From Symbiodinium natans (lineage: Eukaryota; Sar; Dinophyceae; Suessiales; Symbiodiniaceae): DNA of 64,000 nucleotides. Below, in pieces: positions 27,001 to 39,000 of the stretch (position 1 is the stretch's first letter; each line of letters starts with the position of its first letter). The translations under genes and the position numbers were made by a program. The notes beneath the pieces were generated by a model. The model made no database searches and was not told the DNA's origin. It saw nothing but the letters and a program-made list of their open reading frames with translations. The DNA lies in contig CAJNDS010002399.1 of assembly GCA_905221605.1 (NCBI GenBank), positions 226,001-290,000 on the forward strand, read 5' to 3'.

Positions 27001-30000
27001 ACTCAAGAATATTTTTCAACGCGTTTTAAGTGCCATCCTAGAATCGCCTCGAATTGCCGGGTGAGGTGAGGAAGAGATGAGAGGTTGCTAACGTCATGGG
27101 TTTCCCTACTACCCCCCCTCTTTGCTACCCACCCCTAGGTTAAATAACCTCAATCAGGCTCAATTATCCCTAAAATGACCTTCTTAATGGGGGGAACCTA
27201 GAGTTTAGGGTTTAGGGTTTAGGGTTTAGGGTTTAGGGTTCGTTTTAAAGAGGTTGTTGATGGCAACGAAAAGGCGGCAAGCCCTCCTAAGGTTTGGGGC
27301 TTGGGGTTTAGGGTTTAGGGTTTAGGGTTTCGGGTTTAGGGTTTAGGGTCTAGGGTTTAGGGCAGAAGAAGACCTCCACGAATACGGTGGATGTTGGAGG
27401 CCGAATCTGAGCGTGACCGGAATAAGCCTCAAACCCTAAACCCCGGAGCGGTTTAGGGTGGAGGGTTCAGGGTTCAGGGTTCAGGGTTCAAGGTGTAGGG
27501 AAGCCAAAAACTCGCGCACAGTTTTTGGTCATAAGACCCTAAACCCTATAAACTCCATTCACCTCGCAGTTTCGTGGAGCTTTTTTTAGATATTTTTTGT
27601 CGGACCTACTCGTTGAAGGTTCAGGGTTGAGGCGAGTTCGGGCTAAAGGGTGTAGGCAGTTTAGGGTTTAGGGTCCCCTAAGCCCTAAGCCCTAAGCCCC
27701 AAGCCCTAAACCCTAAACCCTAAACCCTAAACCCTAAACTTTCCACAATTGCGAGGCGTGCTCGCTGGCGAAGGAGCCGACTCCGTTTGGGGATCAGGTG
27801 TTGGGGTTTAGGGTTTAGGGTTTAGGGTTTGGGGTTTGGGGTTTGGGGTTTGAGGTTAGGGGTTAGGGGTTTAGGGTTTAGGGTTTTTGGGCGACTGAGT
27901 GTAAAAGATTCCTTTCGGGTGTAAAATGTGCAAGCTAATAATTACATTACATAGCGAGCCTTGAGCTGGGTTTAGGGTTTAGGGTTTAGGGTTTAGGGTT
28001 TAGGGTTTAGGGTTTAGGGTTTAGGGTTTAGGGTTTAGGGTTTAGGGTTTAGGGTTTAGGGTGTAGGTTTTTTCTCAAGCACTTTCATACCGCCCAACGT
28101 CTTAAGCCCTTAAGCCCTCTTTTGGGGCCACTGCAAAGCCAACCCTAAAGCCCTTCAGGGTTGAGGGTGTAGCGTTTTGGGCTTGGTTTAGGGTTTAGGG
28201 TTTAGGGTGTAGCGTTTGGGGTTTAGGGTTGAGGGTTTAGGGTTGAAACCCTTATGAAAACCTACAGCGTTAAGTCCTGAACCCTTGAGCCCTCAGCCCC
28301 CTATGAAGGGCTTGAGGACCCAACAGCTAGCACAAAAACCCAAACCCTTCACCTCCGATATTAACCCTGAACCTCAAGACCCTCGAACCCTAAATCCTAA
28401 ACCTTTAGCCTCTAAACTCGAAACCCTGCCTAAACCTTAAACCCCGAAACCTTAAACCCCTAAACCTTAAACCCGCACCCTCTAACCCTAAACCCTAAAC
28501 CCTCTAACCCCAAATCCTAAACCTCCTGAACCCTTTAACCCTAAACCCTCTAACCTTAAACCCCAAACCCCAAACCCTAAACCCTAAACCCTAAACCCTA
28601 AGCCCTAAACCCTAAACCCTAAACCCTAAACCCTAAACCCTAAACCCCAAGCCGCAAAACCCCGGCGCGGCCGAAGGATGCCGAAGCTGCAGGCCCTGAA
28701 GGCGGCAGCTCGGAGGAGGAGGCCTCCGGGGTTTAGGGTTTAGGGTTTAGGGTTTAGGGTTTAGGGTTTGGGGTTTAGGGTTTAGGGTTTAGGGTGTAGG
28801 CTTTAGGGTTTCGGGTTGAGGGGTGTAGGGTTTAGGGCTTCCGGTTTTGGGTTTCTGACCTAGGGTTTAGGGTTAAGGGTCTTGAAAAGTTCACAGTAAA
28901 CCTAAACCCTAAACCTAAACCCCTAACATGACATAAAGCCGACACTTCAAGGAGTGCTTTATAGGGTCCTTGCGGGAGGGGGGTTCAAGGAGGACATGTA
29001 TCCCAAGGTTCCAACATGCTCCCCACTACTCCTTAAGGTTCCCTAAGCTTCCCCAAGGTTCCCTATGTACCTAGCCCCCATGAACCCCCCTCCCTTAAGA
29101 GCCCTATTAAGTGCCATCCTTTGTTTTGCAGAAGGGCGCGCGCACAAGTCTCGGGAGAGCGAGGTGTAGGGGTCCTTCAGAAGATCTGCAAATCCAGGCC
29201 CCACGGCTTTTTTTGGGTTTAGGTTCCCTTATCAGCCCCAAAACCTAGATACAGTTGCTGCTTTTCGTTTTCGCCACCCAACGCTTTGGGTCGCAGGAAA
29301 TCTGAGGTTTGCTTGTAGGTTTTATACTCTGGCTTCATACCCTAAACCCTAAACCCTAGACCCTAAATGTGCCATTCCTGGAGGAGGCGCAGGCAGCGGA
29401 AGTTGCGCGGCTTGCCTGGCAGGCTTGGGACTGTTCAGGCATTAGGGTTTACGGGGGTTTAGGGTTTAGGGTTTAGGGTTTAGGGTTTAGGGTTTAGGGT
29501 TTAGGGTTTAGGGTTTAGGGTTTCGGGGTGTAGGTTTCAGGGTTCACGGTTTTTGGGCATTCAGGGTGTAGGGTTTTGGGTTTTAGGGTTTCGAGTTTAG
29601 GGTTCAGGGTGTAGGGTGGGTTCATGGTCGGGTCTGCGGATGTTTGGGCTCATGGTCCATGTGTCTGCGCCTCTGTCCCTGAAGTGATCCTGGATGGTTC
29701 GGTCCGGGGGTCGGGCCACACTGCTTGCAGGTTCATGGGTACTTCTAACCCCCATTATGTCTGTACTTATCACCTACTTAGGGGACTTTAGGGGGCTTAT
29801 ACGTTCGGTTGTCATTGGGGCTACAAGTACCCTGCACCTCCAAGTGGTGTCCGTTGTATAATGCTTTTTTATGATCATTGCAGATAGGATGTCCCCTTCC
29901 CCTTCCCCCCCCCCCCCCTCACCTCTTGCACCCCTCTTTCTCTTGGTAGCCCAGTGGTAGCCTTCACCTTTGTTTGGTCCAGGGTTCTCTAAACCCTGAA

Positions 30001-33000
30001 CCCTAAACCCTAAACCCTACACCCTAAACCCTAAACCCTAAACCCTAAAGCCTAAAGCCTAAAGCCTAAACCCTAAACCCTAAACCCTACCTGCCAAGCA
30101 CCCAGCACTCGGAAGCCCTTTTGACTTAATTAGTCAGTAGGGCTAGTAAGCAGGGTTACGGGGATTATGATGCGTTCTAGAGGATACTGAGGAGACCTAC
30201 TATGCCACAAGAGCTTCTAAGCACCCGCTCTGTTTGGGCTTTTAGGGCTTAGGGGTCTACGGGGAGGGAGCCCGGGCATAGAGTTCGTGGCCTCGGGTAG
30301 CCTTCTGCGCCAACCATCCCCAACATCCCACCTTATGAGCCCTAAACCCCAAACCCGAAACCCGAAACCCCGAACCCTAAACCCCAAGCCCTAAACCCTA
30401 CACCCCCAAACCCTAAACCCCAAACCCGAAACCCCAAACCCTAAACCCCAAACCCTAAACCCCCTCTCTCTGCCGAAGGAGTCTAAGCTCTTGGATGAGT
30501 GCCCCGGCGCTGAACAGCCCCAAAGTCGTCGGGTTGAAGGTATTCAGGGCTTGGGGTTTGTTCCCGAAACCAATTGGAGCCCCTCAGCCCTAAACCCCAA
30601 GCCCTAAATTCCTTCAAGTCCCTAAATGCCCGAGATACCCTGGCTACCCGAAAATACCCTAAAATACCCGAAAATACCCCAAAGTACGCTAAAATACCCT
30701 AAAATACCCTAACATATCCTGAACCCTAAACCCTAAAATGCCCTCAATGCCGTACATGCGGATGATATCTCGGAGTATTCTTGGGCAAGAGAGTTTTTAG
30801 GCGCTGTCTTGGTCTCCCTTGGTTCTTGAAGGGTTACGTATTCACCATCTGTGCATCTATGTGTTTTAACCATCTCTATATACAAATATACATATATACA
30901 TATATAAATAAATAAATATAAATATATAAATAAATTAATATATGGATATATATACATATATATATATATGGATATTTAAAGCACTTGATGCCTAGAACTC
31001 CGTATTCTAACGACCAGGAGTGAGAGCTTAGGGTTTAGATACGAGGAGACGGACGTCACCATGGCTCACTCTCATTCACAGGATCAATGAAGGTGAATTG
31101 GTGGGAACCATCTTCAACAGGAAGTATGCCCGTGCCCTCCTGAAGGGTCTCCAAGTGTTATTCGTCTCTGAGATTCGTGACATGCCCTTGGAGAACGCAG
31201 CCTGTGACTTTGACACTCATCGAGGAGTTTGGTACTATCCTGAAGCCCCTACGACGTTTCCTGAACAAGCACAGGGATGTCTCGAGGAAGTCCGCTGAGG
31301 GGCTCATGTGCTCCATGCGTAACCTAGGTATGAAAAGGGTACCCTTTTGGGTTTAAAGGGGCTTGGAAGGAACCTTAAGGCCCAAAACAAGGGAATGGGT
31401 CCTACTCTGGGTCCTAGTAGGGTGTTTAGGGTATCTACGGATTTTAGGGTATTTAGAGCATGTCGGATAATTAGGATTTTCAGAGTGGTCAGAGTGTTTC
31501 GGGTATTTAGGGTCTTTCGGATCTTTAGGTCGGATCTTTAGGATGTTCAGGGTATGAAGGGTATTGAGGGTTTTGGGATACTCAGGTACTCTGGGGTCTA
31601 GCCTAAACCCCCTAAACCCTAAACCCTAAACCCAAAACCCGAAACCCTAACCCCTAAACCCCAAACCCCAAACCCCAAACCCTAAACCCTAAACCCTAAA
31701 CCTTTTTCCCCAAACCCTAAACCATGCCCCCTCCGTGAACCGAGGCCAGCCCCCGCAGAGCTCAGCACACGGGACAGCTACCTGGCAGACGAGGCTCAAG
31801 AGGGTTTAGGGTTAAGGGTTCAGGGTTTAGGGTTTAGGGTTTCGGGTTTGGGGCTTTGTAGGACCCCAAAAGCATCGGGGTTTAGGTTTCCGAGGCTTGG
31901 GGTTTGGATACAAAAAAAACTTATTTAGGGTTTAGGCTGGGCTTAGGGTTTGGAGTTTAGACTCAGAAGCACCGGGTGCGGGTTTAGGGTGTGGTGTCCC
32001 CTGGTCCTGGAGGCCCTTTAAACCGTAACCTCCAAACCATAAACCCCTCAACCCGTAAACCCGAATGCACTCACGTGATGCAGACTCTGCAGTGTAGGTT
32101 GCAGGTTTAGGGGTTTAGGGGTTTAGGGGTTTAGGGTTTAGGGTTTAGGATTTAGGGGTTTAGGGTGGAGGCTTGGGGGGTCTAGGGCTCACACCCAAAG
32201 CCTACACCATGGTTCCGATTTGACTGCCCGTTGTGATCTGAAGGGCTCACACCCAAAACCCTGACACCCCGAAACCCTGAAACCTTTACACATCCAACTA
32301 CCAACCCAAACCTACACTAAACCCTAGCCCCTAAAAGCCCTAAAGCCTAAAATCCCTAGAAGCCCTATGGTTTCCCAACCCGAAGCCCCCCTAAAACCCT
32401 CACGCCCTAAACCCCAAAACCTGAACCCTAAACGCCTTCAGCGCCCTACTGGGAGGTTCATGGGTACTTATAACCCCGAACAGAACGGCACTTATCAGCC
32501 CCCCTAAGTCCCCTAAGCAGGCTATAAGTGCAGTTATACTTGGAGTTTTCAGTACCCGTGAGCCTCCAAGCGCTGAACCCCAAGCCCCAAACCCTAAACC
32601 CTAAACCCTAAACCCTGAACCCCAAACCCTAAACCCTAAACCCTAAACCCTAAACCCCAAACCCGAAACCCAAAACCCTGAACCCTCATCCCTAATCCCA
32701 AAGCCCGATTAACCTTCAAGTGAGCCCTCAACCTATACAGTCGGCCCTGCACCCGGAGCCTGAGATCCTAGAATCCTCTCCTGAGTCACTGAAACCCTGG
32801 AGCCTTAACCCTAAACCCCAAACCCTCAACCCTAGCCCTAAACCTTAAACCATAAACCCTTAACACTACACCCTAAACCTTAAACCCTAAACCCTAAAAC
32901 CTACACCCTAAACCTTAAACCCCAGTTTAGGGTTTAGGGTTAAGAAAGCCCGTAGATACCCCAGGGCCCTCTGAATCACTGAAGCTCAACCCTAAAGCCT

Positions 33001-36000
33001 ACCACACACCTGGAAAGATCCAGAAAGTACACCCTAGACCCTAAGCCCAAAACCCTAAACCCAAAACCCTAAACCCTAAACCCTAAACCCCAAACCCAAA
33101 ACCCAAAACCCAATACTACTATTGGATCATGTTTAGGAACCCTTAGGGGGGATCTACTTTTTGGATCCTCCCACAGAGGTCTGAGTAAGCCCTACATACC
33201 GTACCCTAAGCCCTTGAACACGAGACCCTGAGTCCTGGGCGTTTTTTTGTTTTGGTTCAGGTCAGGGTGTTGAGGAGTATGGTTTAGGGTTTAGGGTTTA
33301 GGGCTTGCGTTTTTTGATTTTGTTTTTTGTTTTTGTTAAGGGGGCGGGGGCGGGTCAAGGTTGTGGATTTTGTCCCTATGGGCTTTCGGTTTTTAGCCTC
33401 CGGGGCTCCGATCGGGGATCCCAGGGGTGTCTGATTGGGGGTTGACGACGCAGTGCCCAAGCAGGACTTCGTGACGGACTTCGTGCTGCCCCTTGAAAGG
33501 CAGTTGTAGGAGCTCTGTTGAATGTGCATAAGGGGCGAAGCATAGGATGTTCCCCTTATACTAACAGTCTCTGATAGGTATTATGAAAGGGGGTACTAGA
33601 ATCCGTATTAAGGGGGAACATCCCAATGTGTAGCATAGGTATACAAGGATCTCAGGTGAAGAGCCCTGACAACCCTGAACTCTAGAACCGTAATCCCTAG
33701 GTTTCGGGTTTGGGGCTTGGGGTTTAATTAAGAGCCCTAAACCCAAAGAACCCCAATCTCGTTTCTGGGGCCCATACTGTCAGATGCTTGTCGTGAGTGG
33801 TACCTGTGTTGAAGGCTGGTAACTTAAAGCCCCTGCCAAGAAAGAAGAATCTGGGTTTGGGGGGCGGTTTTTGGGGCTTTGGGGTGTGTTAGGGTGTGTT
33901 AGGGTGTTAGGGTGTGTTAGGGTGTGTTAGGGTGTGTTAGGGTGTGTTAGGGTGTCTTAGGGTGTCTTAGGGTGTGTTAGGGTGTGCTAGGGTGTGTTAG
34001 GGTGTGTTAGGGTGTGTTAGGGTATGTTAGGGTGTGTTAGGGTGTGCTAGGGTGTCTTAGGGTGTGTTAGGGTGTCTTAGGGAGTCTTAGGGTGTGTTAG
34101 GGTGTGTTAGGGTGCTCAGGGCTTTCGGGTTGAGGGAAACCCTCAACCCGAAACCCCAAGCCCCAAGTCCCGAAGAGCCCCAAGACACCAAAACCGTTCG
34201 GAGCCGAGCGATTTACTCAAACCAATTCTTTGGGGTTGAGGGTTTTAGGTTGGGATGTTCCCCCTTATACTAACAGTCCTTAGTAGGGATGAGGACTGTT
34301 AGTATGAGGGGGGAACATCCCAGGTTTAGGGTCAGACTCGTGCAAGAGAACTTGTTTGGGCACACAGGCATATGAAGTAGGGTGTATATTTCTTGCATCC
34401 CCAAAAGCACACCCGGTATACGCGCCCACCAATATTAAAAAGGAACCCTATATACACTCACCAAGAACAGTAATATAAACCCTGCTTCATACAGGGATGA
34501 GATAAGGGTGATATCGGGTTCTGTAGGATCATGCATAGCAGGGACGCCCTTTCTACATGTGACCCTAAACCCTAAACCCTAAACCCTAAACCCTAAACCC
34601 TAAACCCTAAACCCTAAACCCTAAACCCTAAACCCTAAACCCTAAACCCGAAAGACCCTTGTCAGCAAAGCCTGGCGCTACGTAAGGCCCCAAACCCTGA
34701 GCCCTAATCCCTAGGCCCTCGACCCGAGAAATGCAGAAATAACAAAGGTATAGGGTGTAGGGTTTAGGGTTTAAGGTTTAGGGTTTTGGGTTTTGGGTTT
34801 AGGGTTTAGGGTAATCTCAAGCCCAAGAGCACTCCCCTAAGCCCTAGGCATTTGCCTTTCAGTTAAACCCTTTTGGGGGGTTTAGGGTGTAGGGTTGTAG
34901 GGTTTAGGACTTAGGGTTTAGAGTGCACGCCCCGCAACTTGTGTCCAGAACGTCCTCAGGTAGGAGCCTTGCACGACTTCAACGTTTGGGGCCCTGAACG
35001 CCTAAGCACAGCCCCGAAAGCCTCCCCCCCCCCCCCCCCCCCCTCCGATTCCCCAGTCCCCCAGTCCCAAGCCCGAGGTATTGGTACCAGAGTTGGGCCC
35101 GGGACGAGAAGCCGGATGCCAAGGCCGATTTTTGCGTGCTCAACCCTAAACCCTAAACCCTAAAACCGAAACCCTAAACCCTAAACCCTAAATCCTAAAC
35201 CCTAAACCCTAAACCCTAGACCCTAAACCGGCTAGGGCGCCGAGTCTGGAGATTTGCTCGTGCTTGGGGCTTAGGTTTAGAACAACTATTACCCTAAACC
35301 CTTAAGCCTTCAACCCTCAAACCCTCAGACCCCCTAAGCCCCAAACCCTAAACCCTAAACCGTAAACCCTAAACCCTAAACCCTAAAGTGCAAAGCTACA
35401 GACCCCCCCCCCCCCACCCACCCAACATGCTCGAAGGCACTCCAGTCGATGCGCGAGGCGCTGCTGAAACTGCTGCAGCGCCTCCGCCGGAAGGCGTGGG
35501 TTTGGGGGCTTTGAGAATTTCGGGCTTTAGGGTTTGGGGTTTGTTGGTTTAGGGTCTAGGGTCTAGGGTTTGGGGTCTTAGGGTTTAGGGTTTAGGGTTC
35601 AGGGTGGGCCCAGGTTCCGTGGCTCGGCTTGCTTGGCTTGTCTTGGGTTGGCTTGTTTGGCTCGGCTCCTTGGCCTGGCTTGCGTGCGTATGACCTTCCA
35701 AACCCAAAGGGTCCTAGGTACCTATATGGGGTGCACTTTCCCAAACCATACTAGTAATTCCTATTGTAGAAACCCTACTTTCTACTATGTAGGTGTGAAT
35801 CCCCTGAATCCCTTCCAACCATCGTGTGAACATTGTGTTTGCAAATACTAGGGTCTCCCCTCCCCCCGCTTGTAATTTCTGTGGCCGTCAAAGCAGAGAC
35901 ACTTTAAGGGCTTTAAGAGCTTTAAGGGCTTTAAGGGTTGAAGAGTTTTAAGGGTTTTAAGGGTTTTAAGGGTTTTAGGGTTTAGGGTTTAGGGTTTAGG

Positions 36001-39000
36001 GTTTAGGGTTTAGGGTCTTTCACAACCCCAGAGGCCGTGGAGAAGGCGCACTTGCGATCCCTCGCGGAGTTTGCGGACCTAGCCCACCGCCGCGAGTACG
36101 CGCAGGTGGGGTTTAGGGTTTGGGGTTTTAGGGTTTAGGGTTTGGGGCTTGGGGCTTAGGGTTTAGGGTTTGGGTTTAGGGTTTAGGGTTTGGGGTTTTA
36201 GGGTTTAGGGTTTGGGGTTTTAGGGTTTAGGGTTTGGGGCTTAGGGTTTAGGGTTAGGGTTTCTTGGGGTAGTTTGGGGTAGTTTCGGGTTTCGGGGCTG
36301 GAACCCCTAGTAAAAAGGCGAGAACGCGGACCCTGCTCCGTGTTTCTCTTTTTGGTGTTAGGTCCCCCCCCTCTACAAACATGAGCACTAAGCTCTAAAC
36401 CCCAAACCCCAACCCCCCAAACCCCAAACCCCAAACCCCAAACCCCAAACCCCAAACCCCAAACCCCAAACCCCAAACCCCAAACCCCAAACCCCAAACC
36501 CCAAACCCCAAACCCCAAACCCCAAACCCCAAACCCCAAACCCCAAACCCCAACCCCCAAACCCCAAACCCCAAACCCCAAACCCCAAACCCCAAACCCC
36601 AAACCCCAAACCCCAAACCCCAAACCCCAAACCCCAAACCCCAAACCCTAAACCCTAAACCCTAAACCCTAAACCCTAAACCCTAAACCCCAAACCCTCC
36701 AAACCCAGACCGGCGAGGCCAACGATGTTTACATAAACATCACCATTGGCAAAGCGCCGGCGCCCCATCTGCTGGAGGGTTTTAGGGTTTAGGGCTTAGG
36801 GTTTACGGATTAGGGCTCAGGGTTTAGGGTGTAGGGTTTAGGGTTTAGGGTTCACGGTTCAGGGTGTAGAGTTTAGGGTTTAGAGTTTCTTATGTCGGGG
36901 TTAGTTTAATCAGCCTTTGAAAAGCTACAGATGTAGAGGGTTAGGGGTTTGGCCCAGGCCTTACTGGAAGGTGCCGGAAAGATTCGAGATTAAGGGCCAA
37001 GGGTTCTCTTGAGCGCCCGTTGTTTAGGGTGTAGGATATAGAATTTAGGGTATTAGGGTTTGATCGGACAGGCGAATCCAGGAGGAAGAAGAGACGGAAA
37101 AGGGCGGGCAGGTGGAACAAGATCATTGCTGGTGCACAGTCATCCGCAGCTACTGCACCTCCCATCTTTAGGGTTGGGGGTTTATTGTTCAGGGTTGAGC
37201 TTACCATGTAAACCCTGTAAACCTGTGAACGCTGCAAGCCGTGTAAACCCCCCAAAACAGAAAGCCTAAACCCCAACCCCCAAACCCTAAACCCCAAACC
37301 ATGAACCCCAAACCCCAAACCCCAAACCCGAAACCCCAAACTCCAAACCCCAAACCCCAAACCCTAAACCCTAAACCCGAAACCGTACACCCTAAACCCT
37401 AAACCCTAAACCCTAAACCCTAAACCCTAGACCCCAAACCCTAAACCCTAAACCCTAAACCCTAAACCCTAAACCCTAAACCCTAAACCCTGAACCCTAA
37501 ACCCTAAACCCCGAACTGTGTCTCAGGACCTGGCATTCGCAGCTCGACCTCGGCGAGCAACGGGCCCATTGGGGGCAGGGCTGCTCCTTGAGGCGCCAGC
37601 GGTTTAGGGTTTAGGGTTTAGGGTTTGGGGTTTGGGGCCAGGGGTTTGGGGTTTAGGGTTTAGGGTTTGGGGTTTAGGGTTTAGGGTTTAGGGTTTGAGG
37701 GTGCCTAAAGAAGCTACTCCTACTTTAGTGCTTAGGGTTTAGGGCTTGAGGGCGCAAGGAAAAACCGCGTGTGGGAGAAAACCCTGACCCCAAAACGGCA
37801 GCCCTCGCGTCACCAAGGCCATAGGTTTAGGGTTTAGGGTGTTTTGAGGGTTTTGGGTTTAGGAATTTAGGGTTTAGGTTCGGGTTTAGAGCGTTTAGAG
37901 TGTTTAGAGGGTTTCGAGGGTTTAGGGGGTTTAGGGTGCTTAAGGTGTTTAGGTTGACTCGGGTCGTAGTGTTCCGGGTTTAGGATGTAGTTTGATTGGC
38001 TTGATTGGGTGACGGGGTTTATGTTGCTTGGGGGTTTTTCAGTGTCCTGAACCCTGAACCCTGAACCCTGAACCCTGAACTCTGAACCCTGAACCCTGAA
38101 CCCTGAACCCTGAACCCTGAACCCTGAACCCTGAACCCTGAACCCTGAACCCTGAACCCGAACCCTACATAAACCTTGACTAAACAGAGCTTCTTGAGCC
38201 AGCTAGGGGGTGCGGGGGGTGCCAGGACGATGCAGAGGCAGGTGGTGGAAAAAGACACCAAGACACATGGCCTTGGAGTAAGGGGTTTAGGGTTTGGGGT
38301 TTGGGGTTTAGGGTTCGAGGGTCAGGGGTTTCGGGTTTAGGCTTTAGGGTGCAGGGTTCAGGGAGAACGCCTTTAACACCAAGAAGGGCACCCTAGCTAT
38401 TCCTAGGTTATTCCTGGGTGCTTTGGAGGCCTTCGCGGAACTTCGTCTGGGTCGTTTTACGTGTGGGTCTGGAGTCCAGCTTCAAATTCAAACCTTAGAC
38501 ACCAAACCCTAAACCTACACCCAAAACTTAAAACCTTAAACCCTAAACCCTCAGCTTCTGTCAGAAGCACCATTGGGACCCCAGGTGTGCACTGCATTAG
38601 GGGATGAGGGGTGTGGGTTTTATTGGAACCCCACAGAATATCTCTGGGAGAGCATAAAGTTGAGGGTTTAGGGGTAGGGTTTAGGGTTTAGGGTTTAGGC
38701 TCTTGTAATTAACTACCTGACAGATGTTAGGGTTTGGGGAGTTTAGTCCGACAGCCAATTGTCTTTTTGCTTTTGTGGGGGTCGAGGGGGGGGGGGGGGG
38801 GGGGGGGGCGTGTTCGGGCTCCTTGAAGCTGTCGCGCAAAACTGCAACCTTACCCTAAACCTAGGGTTTCGGGTTTAGGGTTTAGGGTTTAGGGTTTAGG
38901 GTTTAGGGTTTAGGGTTTAGGGTTTAGGGTTTAGGGTCAGACGGTAAAACTGCAACCTTACCCTAAACTCCCGAACCCTGAAGGTGGAACTGGCGCGGGG

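Noticed and set aside
31098-31298. Possible gene [17 protein letters not shown]
   Set aside because: Single short frame without family, acceptor/donor context or continuation; left as unique intron sequence.
36198-36644. Minus frames with repeated [10 protein letters not shown] peptides (also 7614-7943 on +)
   Set aside because: Products of the TTTGGGG/CCCCAAA arrays in three frames at once; not genes.
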